Part shown: positions 23,195-34,500 of the stretch, in pieces
Layout of the letters: every line of letters starts with the position of its first letter
Position numbering within the stretch: position 1 is the first letter of the stretch
Assembly (NCBI GenBank): GCA_011009095.1
Contig: VTPC01000847.1
Span: 36,338-100,337 of the forward strand
DNA from: Ignelater luminosus
Taxonomy: Eukaryota; Arthropoda; Insecta; Coleoptera; Elateridae
Direction of reading: 5' to 3'
Length of the DNA stretch: 64,000 nt
Notes under the pieces: model-generated
Databases searched by the model: none
What the model was told of the DNA's origin: nothing
Seen by the model: only the letters and a program-made list of their open reading frames with translations
Translations under genes and position numbers: made by a program

Positions 23195-24120
23195 CGAGGT
23201 CTGTTCAAAAAGTATCGCGAATTTTGTGTTTTTTCAAAAATTATTCATTTATTCATGAATATCTATTTTGTCCCCTTCAAAGTAATCCCCATCAGATATT
23301 ATACACTTGTGCCAATGTTTTTTCCGATCCTCGAAGCACTTCAAAAAATCATTTTTTGTGATCTTGTTCAGCTCTTCCTTCGATGCCGTCTTTATCTCCT
23401 CAATCGTAGCGTAGCGTCGTCTTTTCATGGGCCTCTTCAGTTTCGGAAACAAGAAAAAGTCACAGAGGGCCAGGTCTGGAGAATACGGTGGCTGCGGCAT
23501 CATTAGTGTGTTGTTTTTGGCCAAAAATTTGCGCACAAGCAACGATGTGTGCGCAGGGGCGTCATCATGGTGCAAAAGCCAATTTTTGTTCTTCACAAAT
23601 CCGGGCGTTTCTGGCGGATTGCTTTGCGCAAATTGCGCATAACTTGCAGGTAATATTCCTTATTGGCCGTTCTACCCTGTAGCAAGAACTCATGATGCAC
23701 CACGCCCCTGAAATCGAAGAAAACTGTAAGCAAAACCAAAAGCACGCTCTTCGTTGTTTACATCTTCTCGGCCCTCTGAGAACATTTTGTACCACCGATA
23801 AACGTTGCTTCGGTCCAAGGTAGCTTCACCATATGCCACAGTCAACATGCGGAATGCGTCCGCGTACTTAATTCTGTTTTTCACACAAAATTTGATGCAG
23901 ATTCTTTAATCCATTTTTTGGAATAGGCAAAAATCGAAGACGAGCCAAAACACGTCCAAGCAAAACAGCTGTCAAAAATTAACTGAACACTCAAAATGGC
24001 TAAACTTGTCGGCGTAAGTGAGGGACATGAGTACCAACATAACGCCACAAAAAAATCGAAAATCGAATATACGTAACCAGCGGAAATTCAAAATTCGCGA
24101 TACTTTTTGAACAGACCTCG
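23195..24120 (-). mobile_element. mariner element with internal deletion (926 bp)
   Basis: TIRs begin CGAGGTCTGTTCAAAAAGTA at 23195, with the inverted copy ending at 24120. TA flanks both sides (23193-23194 and 24121-24122). A typical mariner is ~1.3 kb, so about 0.35-0.4 kb is missing from the centre. It lies between block B and the 3' end of OR-2. Confidence 0.9.
23249..23884 (-). pseudogene. mariner transposase, internally deleted
   Basis: The N-terminal helix-turn-helix part reads YRWYKMFSEGREDVNNEE (from 23884 down). It then jumps to a C-terminal catalytic part with LLHHDDAPAHTS and PYSPDLALCDFFLFPKLK, whose last two catalytic aspartates are separated by 34 residues (the mariner DD34D pattern). 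The first catalytic D region (TGDE-type motif) lies in the deletion, and two frame changes are visible. Inactive. Confidence 0.85.
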
Positions 24121-24858
24121 TATAAGCATAATTAATCATTTCATTACTTTGCTAAACCACTATTGCATGTAATTAATTGCACCATGTCATAAAAATCTTC
24201 TCAAGCTGGGTAAGTCTTAATCATCGAATTGATTCAATCTAGAAAGTTTAGAATGCCTGAAATTTGGATTTAAACATTTGTTCAGTATGTATGTTACTAC
24301 TACGTAAACTAAAATTTAATAAAAATGCAAAACATTTAATAAAATCAGTTAACACTTCTTTTTTAAGATAAATACAAATCTGGCCTTGTTTCTTTTTAAC
24401 CTTTTTTTACTCGTTGCCTCAGTAACATTACAATAACGGGCACCACTCTGGTATATAAATGTGAACAAGTTGTGTCTTCTTTGACAGCTTTACTATTTTC
24501 TTTACTCGCAGTATGTTAGTTTATATTTTACTTTGTTGTTAGAAATAGGTGAAATAACATGATTTTAACAGTAATTTGAAACTAATAAGTTACATCTTAT
24601 CTTGAAACACGAGATCTATCAATTAAAAGCAGATATATAGCTAGCAACTATGTAAAATTACCTAGTACATAAAAAACACTGCATCTGCTAGAAGTAGAAA
24701 CAGATACAAGTATGAGTTTCTTTAATTTAAGATTTCAGTTGTGAGGTGATTATTTTTATTAGTAACAAACAAGATACGGTGTGTAATATGTACATCCTTA
24801 CAAGCGACATGCAGGAACTGTATCTTATTGATCTTTTTCAAACTTGACAACTAATAAT

Positions 24859-25470
24859 TTAATAAGTAAGTAGTACCGGTCAAAATAATAGACACGTATT
24901 TTTTTATATCTTTGGAGCTCAACGTTAAGGGCTTGAAAACCACCCCTGAATATCCGGTAAATTTTATTAAAAGTTTTGTTACTTTCAGACGGTAACAGAT
25001 ATCGAGATGGTTAAAATTGCCAAGTTTCATTAAATTTTTCTCCATTATCAAATGGTACAATCTACCTTCATCCATTGAAAATCAGTAAATCACCCTCTTT
25101 TTTATACTTTTTATGTTTTCATGTCGTTTTCTTTTGATTGCTCTTCATTGTTTCAGCTGAATTATTAAATTCTTTGCTTATGTAAATGGTCCTGTTAACT
25201 ATAAAATTAATTTCATCTATTTAGTTCTGTATTTCGAAGAGTAAGAAATCTAATCGTATTATTTTTAGCTTATTCATCTAATGTTACCTACCTGTGGAGG
25301 ATGCGGCTATGAATCTTCACAATTTGAACTATCTCGACATCTGTTACCGTTCGGGAGTCACAAGGCTAAAATTTAAAGGATATTCAGGAGTGGCTTTTAC
25401 CCCCATTACGTCGAGCTTCTCAGATACAAACAATACATGTTGAATATTTTGATCGGTACCACTTATTATA
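24859..25470. repeat. Foldback MITE
   Basis: The left arm (about 24859-25075) and right arm (about 25300-25470) are imperfect reverse complements, with TTTGATCGGTACC/GGTACCGGTCAAA-like ends and GGATATTCAGG / TATCTCGACATCTGTTACCG inside. The ~200 bp arms and ~220 bp loop carry no transposase. It sits just 0.1 kb beyond the OR-2 stop codon. Confidence 0.7.
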
Positions 25471-25586
25471 CCAAGTTTGAAAAAATTGGTGACGTAAAGT
25501 TCGTGCATGTTCCTTGTTAGTACCTGCATGGTAATCTAACCGTGCAAGCTTTAAAATACAAGTACATGAGCATTTTATATATTATT

Positions 25587-28500
25587 TTATCCCATTTTTT
25601 GTAAACCTCTGACTACTGTACAGGCTGACCATGACACTCTTAATATCTAGAAATAACGTATCTTTTAAGTAATATAATGGTACATACAGTATTTCTCAAA
25701 GTACTTACAGTCAGAATTGTTTCTGCGGTAACTTCAAATAAACCTGCAGCTGTAAAGGTCGTTTGCTGTTGGGATTTCTGCATTATAAATGTTAATGGTT
25801 TCCGTAAAGTTGGAAAGTATTGACTGTACCAGTTAGAGTGATAAACAGCATCTGAAACTGTTGATGCCTGAAACAACAGCAAGCACAATTCGAAACACAC
25901 TATCTGATAAATAAAGATGAATAAAATATGCAAAATACCTACTATACGTTTTTCAATATAACTCTTCAGAATTATGAAGATGTAGATTTTATTGCTTTAT
26001 AGAGCTATTTAAGTAATAAAACCGGTAATTGCAATGTTTTAAAGGAGTATTAAAAGATAAAATGAATATTGTGCATATTTTTCCGATTTCTCATAATACA
26101 TATAATACTCTCAAACAATACAAATGTGTAAAGATATTTTGAAGTAGATGGTGCTGCCTTGTTGGATTTTAATATTATAAGATTTTCCTAAATAGTACAG
26201 AGAGCTGCAATCAGTGGCGGATCTAGAGTTTCTGAGGTTCAAAACCAATGCCTCTCTAAGGGTCTTTTTAATATACGAGAAAAAAAGAAAACAAATCTTA
26301 TTATAGAATAACGTACAGATTATTATCTCAAGCTAATCATAAAAATATTTGATATATGTGATGCAACCGGTGAAAAGCTACCTACAGTCAGAAAAATCAG
26401 GTTTCATTCTTCGAGTTTGTCTTATTCCTCAGACAGTGAGACCAGTATATAAAAAACAGCTTCATTTGTTAGAAATTGATACATTTAAAAAAAAATTAGT
26501 TTGTAGGCTGATAGTTTTGATAAAAACATCTTTACGTAGAATGGCAAGGCGATGACCTACAGAGCTTGTTTCCGGCTTAAAATATGGTTAAACGTTACTA
26601 GAAACGTTTGGGGTTGAAATTTAAAAATTGTCAATGACTGTGATCGCGTTGGTTTGCTCTACAGAGAAACTTATTATTCCGATAGGTACCTTTTCATAGA
26701 CGGTATCACATATGCAAATATGCATAACTTTGTTTCTGTTCTGCTTGAGGGTCGATAGCGACACCTTATTTCCCGATACTTACTGGAACCCGTCAGTACT
26801 ACATTCTATTGGGCCCTTAAAGATATTTAGCAGAAGAAACTAGTTGCTTCCGTATAATAGTTAGGAGTTGAAAGACTACAGAAGCGAGTAAAATATTCAG
26901 ATGGCAAAAGGGAAACTATACTTTAAAAATTTGTCTATGTTCAAAAGTCAACCTACACATTGGAGAACATTATATTATTTTTATTACTAGCACTCTTCTT
27001 ACTAAAAGTACTTATGACGCCCGTCAAGTGTTCTCAACAAGTTTGCTCTCTTCATGTAGTATGCAATTGTGAAATGAATTTGTTCGGAAATACATACGTA
27101 AAATACTTCAAAAAAAGTTTGAGAAATTAAAGCTCAAAGGACATAATTTCCAAGAACAAGACTAACTGTAGGTAGCGCAAGAAGAAAAATCTAAGAGTTT
27201 GAAAGGAGATGAACGACATTATCTTAAACGTTTCCCTTGATTTGCTTGAAGTTCAAGCCTGGTAACTCAGTAGTAGTTTTTTATATTAAAGAGGCTTAAA
27301 CTATCAAACTAGAAATTAAAAGTAGAAATAAATCAATTTATAGCTTTCTTGCATATCTGTGTGTACACTAGAGCTCGAGGTACACAATACAACTTGTAAC
27401 CTTCCTTTAGTCCAGAATTTCCAGGTTTTAAAGGTTGTTGAGTGCTTTGCAGATAGTACTGGTGTGTTTGCCTCATTATTATTATTTTCTTATAAATCAG
27501 GTGTAGTATTTGTATATAAGTTTAGTAACGGAGTTCGTTATCATATCTAAAATTTTGATATCGAAGTAATTGTATAAAAACATTCGCGGTAGCAGTACGT
27601 TCTGTTAGGAAAATTCAGTAATTAGCAAACTTTTCTTTAATAAGTTATTTATACTTGTAAATAACGATATATCGTTTTATTATTTTCAATCTTTCATTTT
27701 TAGAAATTAAGTTTAACGTCTTTCTATAACATAAAAGCCACTTGATTTAATGCCCCTTGACAGTGTCTTGAGAACGTTAAATTTCTCTAGAATTCTTTTA
27801 TAAAAATGTTTTCTTAATATTAAATTATGGTAGAGATGTATTAAGGCTTGATATAAAAGAAAATTATTTCTGAATTTATATTCTTCAGACTTCAATTTTG
27901 AGATTTGGAGAATTTTATACTCTTCTCTTTTGGTTTTATTATTCTTAAAATTATAAATCTCTCACCTTGTCTAGCATAGACAAGATTTATATTTGCTATA
28001 ATTGCCGAGTGCAACGTCCAAATTTTTCGCAAAATCACACCCTTCTTGCATTATTTTATTAGTTGTCTGATCACCCGATATGTTGATCAACCAATTATCT
28101 GTTAGTTCCACCCTCTTGGGGGGTTCAAAGTTACCTTTTTCGCTTCAGCACTCGAGAGAGTTCATCTACTGCCATCGAAGCAGAAGTACGCGTTTTTCGT
28201 TTTTCTCTTGTGAAATTTTGGAACATAGAAATAATTTCGCGAACTACCGAGAAATAGTCAAGTGTTGGGCTAGTTTCTGCTAAGGTGAAGTTATACCTGA
28301 GTGAAAATATCGGAAATGAATTCTGTCTTCGTTAAACAATTTATAGGCATTTCCCCGGGATATTCCGGATGCGTCTTTATGGTACTGTACCTCGAAAATC
28401 ATCGCCGGTAGGCACAAATTGCCAAATAATTTCACAACGAACTCTCAAAACTACCGTACCGTTATTTATCTTATAATATCTTAATATTTTTATCGAACTT

Positions 28501-31500
28501 TTCACAAGATTTGTACTGCTTCGCTCTGTATAGATATTTTGAAAGTCAATCATAATATCTTGTTACTTAACGTATGAGGAAGACGTCCATTCTTCTAAAG
28601 AGTCATGTGGTAACTGTAAATTAAATCTTGTGTGAACCAGTGCTCCGAGTTCAGTGTATTCTGTGCCAACAACTCGGTTCTCTTTGTATTGGATTAATTC
28701 CCGTATCCTAAATAAACTTTACCTTTTTTTTAAATCTTTTATAAAGAAGCATTGTTGACTCATACAATTTGTCAACCTACATTAGCAATTATTTGCGAGA
28801 TATATTATCGTCACGTCACCAACCCCTTGGATAAAAATGATCCATCATAAAGATTACTTAATCGCCGCTTCACATTGGTGAAAAGCCTCAAAACATCGTT
28901 TCATACTAGTGAAAAACCCGACGAACCGTCTCACAGTGGTGAAAGGTGCGTTAATAATATTTAATTAATAAAAATATGTTGTTTGCTGAATTGTAACGTA
29001 ACTAACTTGTTCCCAATCTTTAATATCTTTTAGTTGTTTGTATTTTTTTATGAACAATATTTATAAAGGGCCTCTATTCCAAACTAGATCACCAACATTC
29101 TACTACAGCTGGCGCCCTCTCAATATCAAAACCTCTAAGATTACCGCACTATTAGTATCGTTTATCGCTTGCCCTAAGCTCTCTTAGTTCACGACCCGTC
29201 TTCGACTGTATAAAGGCTGGCATTACAGGTAGCATATCGATTTTATATATGGTTACACTACCGATGAGTCACTAATCCCAGTTTTTTCCAGTTTTTTCAA
29301 AAGAAATATTACATTTACAGAGAAAAGATTTAAAATAAGAAAATTGCTATTTATTAGAGTAAATAACTTATTAAGGAAAAGGTTGCTAATTTCGAAATTT
29401 TCCTAACAGGTTTTACTGTTACATTGTAGATCCTCCGCATAATTTTTTAAATACTTTATTATTTTTAATAAATGCACAGACTGTGTAATTGAATGTAAAA
29501 TGTGATCAAATGTCTCGACAGTCAAGTATGAAATTATGACAGAAATGTGATTTCAAATAAAAATATTTATGTAAGATCGAAAATGATGCTTTTGAGATCA
29601 ATATTGTGTAAATTTGTATGTAACTACACGTTTTAACACGATATTGGAATATTCTTTAGCACTTAAAATTAAACTGCTAAAAATGTTATTTTGATTAGTT
29701 GTGTGTTTTGAACAAAGGAACAGTCTTCTTTGTTGAAAAGTCACTAAGATGACTATACGAATAATCTTTGCTTACACGATACGCGACGGCCTAACTTTAA
29801 CCATCTGTTTTTTTCTCTTCATTTTAATTAGATAAGTACTCCTTAAACTGACAAAAAATGAATATGTAACATTTTGCAGATTTTTTTGTGCAGTCGAAAA
29901 GTCAAAAGAGTCATAAATACCAAAAACAAAAACAACAGTTGTCATTGGTTTATTAAAGTCACCATGTACTGCATTGCTCACAGTAAGCAAAAATGTGTCC
30001 AAATTTCTTTTTTTTTACTTGACTGAAGCTTATAGTTCTGGCCAAGTTTTTACAGCACGTTTGATCATTCATGATTTCTTTTCTTACCTCATTAATTACG
30101 TAGTCTGCTGATATACAGTAAAACATAAGTTGACAAACTTCACTGCAGATTATTATAAAAGTCCACACGATAACGTTGAAAGTGTTACTAAAACAAAAAA
30201 GTGTATAATATAGCAATAATGAAGCGTTCTAAAGTTTTCATGCTGTAACACTTTAGCTATTTCCCTATTTTGTCTCTTTCGAAGAATTTTCTCTAATTTA
30301 AAATGGCCTCGTTTAGTGCCTTTTTGAAAGTCTTACAGCCTAAAATCCGCTCTTTACTGTTTTGGTATATTGTACAAATCTCTGTGTTTAAAACTTACCT
30401 TTCTAGTAAAACGTATATTGTAGTACAAAGCAAAGGGCTAACCGTTATATATTCAGTAACCAAAGCCGGTGAAGAAAAGTTTTGAAACTCCTTTAGAAAG
30501 CTATTAAAAAAGCGTTGAAATTAATATTTCAAAGTTATGCATGTAGAATATAGCACAACATACGTATGATTCTTGTTTCAAGATTCAGCACGTTTTATAT
30601 TTACGAGAATTAAAAGAAAATGTGCATTGCGTACATGTATATACAGGGTGGGAAAGAATGCCGTATTATTTGTACAGTACGTTGCAACGTTGTAGGTTCT
30701 TGTCTACTAATAACAAATTCGAAATCCAATTTAAATTTTTCAGCTAAGACCAAGGTATGAGGCTCAAGGTTGCCAGTTACAGTTGCATTTTTTCCATATA
30801 ATAGAAAAACTTACACAATACTATTAGAAGTATTTTGTTGTACAAAATACCAAACGTAGCTAAAGTTAGATACAGCAATATTGCAACTTTGTCTCTTAAT
30901 AATTTCAATTGAAACCATGGACGGATCATAGCAACAGTCGAATGAATCGGTTTTTACAGATTACTAGGGAATGGAGCCGTACTTTGGAAAACAACTTTCA
31001 AAATGGTATTATATAGATCTCCAGGAAGAAGGCACTAGTAAAATAATGCGCTATTTTTTTCCACCTCATATATATCTTAAAGAAAAATATTTATACAGGG
31101 AGTTCTTAAAAAGGTAGTATCAAATTTTAGAGAAAGGCGACACACGTTAAAATAAGCAACAAAATACAGATACAGATGGATCTATACCTAAGGTAATAGT
31201 TTTGTTGTTAAACTTTCTTCGTTATTGGTTATGAAAATATTTTGAAATAACAGAATTGATTCTGGACTCATAAATGGTTCTCCTACTTGATATCATGCTT
31301 TAAGCGTTATGTTGCAATTCGAAGTAAAACAAATAACAATCCTGAAAACTAGCAAGCAGACCGGTGAAATTTGTCGTTGCTTGCAATGACTCGATAAGCC
31401 ATTACAGGTCTCCCCTTTACAAACATTTGTATGTTGACCTTAAATAGACTACTAAACTTTTAGCAATACGAGGTATGTGAGAAAAGTAATGAGACTGATT

Positions 31501-34500
31501 TCATACTAACCAAAGTTTTTATTTTTTTCAAACAACAATGTTATCCCCTTCAAAGTAGTTCCCTTGGGCAGCTATACACCGCCGGAGTCGTTGTTCTCAC
31601 TCTTGGTAGCAGCGCTGGAAGTCTTCAACTGGTATGGCTTTTAACTGGTCGGTCACAGTCTTTTGAATGTTCTCCAGAGTTCCAAAATGACGTCCTTTTA
31701 GGACATATTTCAATTTCGGGAAAAGGAAAAAGTCACAAGGACTCAAATCAGGTGAATAGGGGGGATGAGGAACAACAGTAATGCGTTTTGAGGTCAAAAA
31801 TTCACTGATGGAAATTGCTGTGTGACACGGAGCCTTGTCATGATGTCTGTCAAAATTTGATGCACGGTGAAAGTGTTTAAATTTAACTGTTCACTCATCA
31901 TCCTTATTGTTAAACGACGGTCTGATCTCACAAGAGCCCTCACACGTTCAACAATTTCGTCAGTTTTTGAAGTTGAAGGTCTCCCTGAGCGAGGTTCATC
32001 TTCAACGTGTTCTCGGCCGTCCAAAAATGATTTGTACCAGCGGAAAACTTGTGCTCTTGATAAGCACTGTTCCCCATAGACCTGTTTCAACTTTTCAAAA
32101 GTCACACTCGCGGATTCACCAAGTTTAACACAAAGCTTTATTGCACAACGTTGCTCTAAATTCCGATGCTCCATTTCTGTAACACACAACAAAAACACAA
32201 CTTCACTGATGGCGCTGTCAAAAATAATGTGTTAGCTGTACGGAGTTGTAACTCGGACTGAGGAAGTGGAAGCGATAAACAAACCGGTTTAGCACAGGCC
32301 GGTAGACACAACGTTGCCAGATCTCCCGCAGTGTTGCCAGTCTCATTACTTTTCTCACACACCTCGTATATTAATTAGGTACTTCTGAATTTTCTGATAT
32401 TGACTAAGCACATTCTTCAGTTACTTCGACAAACCTTGTTTACTTTGTGTAATAAAGACAACTTTAAACCAAAAACCATTTGTTTGCTATATTCTGTAAG
32501 GTAATATCATTCGAAGACGACGTATATGGTGTTCACTTTGTTTTCGCAATCTAACATTAGAATCTTTTTGTTTAAAATTGGAACTTTTCATAGTACAGTG
32601 GACCTAGGGTAAGCTTACGGGTGAACCTACGATGCGCAATGGCAAATCCTTCAGAAGGGTGGAGAGAGTTCACTTTTAAGCCGACTTTCCAGACAGTAAC
32701 TTGTGTACATTCGAAAAAAAAGTATCACTACTATTTTTTCCTATACCTCACAGTAAGTTTACTATTCATTTCGATTTATCTCTAGTAATTGCTGTTATTT
32801 CTATTATTAGTTATATTTTTAATATTATTGATTTGTTATTATATTTATTATAGTATTGATTATCTATTGAATTAATTTATAAATTCTGTTTAAAATTTGG
32901 GATTCAGCGTTGAAGTTTCTCGTCTTATTAGTATTGTATCTTTATAAATTACATATTTCGATATTTTCATTTAATTAATTATTAATTAATAATTAATAAT
33001 GTGGAGTTTAAATCGAAAATTAAGAATAAAATTTTGAGTGGTCAGTGTCGTGAAATCATAAGTGCGGTTTTAAAGTTCATGAAGAAAGAAGCAGAAGCTG
33101 GTGCACCTATTATAGCATTACAAAAAGTTCAAGAACGTGTTGCTCGGGCTACGGGTATTTCCTTACGATCAGTACAATTGATACAACAAGAAGCAACCAA
33201 AATTTCCAAGGGCGAGGGTTCTATGTTTACAACACCAACTAAGAAAAGAAAGAAGGCCCATACTAAAACAAACCTTGATGTCGCTGACCGACATATTTTG
33301 AGAAGATTAATTACTAATTTATACGTTACAGAGAAAAAAGTTCCTACGGTTCGCAACATTTTGAAACAGTTTCAGGAAGCAGTGGATTACACGGGGAGTG
33401 AAGACAGTTTACGCAAAGAAATTCACAATATAGAATTTCGCTGTCGAAAAACCAAGACAAATAGAAAAATCCTAATGGAAAAACACGAAATTCGACATCA
33501 AAGACTGCATTTTTTAAAGGAATATGAAGAGATATAGAGAAGAAGGACGCCCAATCGTATATATGGATGAAACGTACATACATTCATCTCACACATATAA
33601 CCAGGCATGGAGTGATGATAGCAATGAAGGATTGAGAAAACCCATTTCGAAAGGTCAAAGGCTAATAATTGTGCATGCCGGCAGCGAAAATGGATTTATA
33701 AAAGGAGCAGAATTGTTGTTCAAATCTTCAAGTACCACGGGCGATTATCACCACGAAATGAATTTTTCAAATTATAAAAAAATGGCTTCAGGAGAAACTT
33801 ATACCAAATTTACCACCTCGAAGCGTCTTAGTGATTGACAATGCCCCATATCATAGTGTAATGGCGGAAAAATGCCCGACAAGTGCAAGCAGAAAAGAAG
33901 ATATGAGAAGCTAGCTAAGAAATAAAAATATATCTTTTAGTTACATAACTTACGAAATCGACAAAATCCTTTTAGAAAATGGTCATAATGTTTCAAGATT
34001 ACCACCTCATCACCCGGATTTGAACCCGATAGAGCTTGTATGGGCGTGGTTAAAACAGTATGTAAGAGAACGAAATGTCAATTTTAATTTCAAGGAGGTT
34101 GAGAAATTTTGTCGCGAATTTTTTGAACAATTTTCTGCCGAAGAATGGAAATCGAGGTGTGAACACAGTAGAAATTACGAATTGGAATACATGAAAAAAG
34201 AACCTGCATTAGATTTAGTAGTTGATAGTTTAATTATAAATTTGGGCAAAGATAGTGATTCAGAAACTGAGTGGGAAAGTGAAAATTCAATTTATCTGGC
34301 ATAGAGCATTTAGACCAACTGTAAGTACCGAAATTTTCTCTGTTTTTCTCGAGTTGTTCAATTATTTCATCTATTATTATTTACTATTATTTTTTATTAT
34401 TTATTATAATTAATACAAAAATTAATTTTAATTATTAAATATTTTTTCAGTTTACTGCAATAGCAATTTCAAATCATTTTCTATTTGAAAGATTTTAAAA

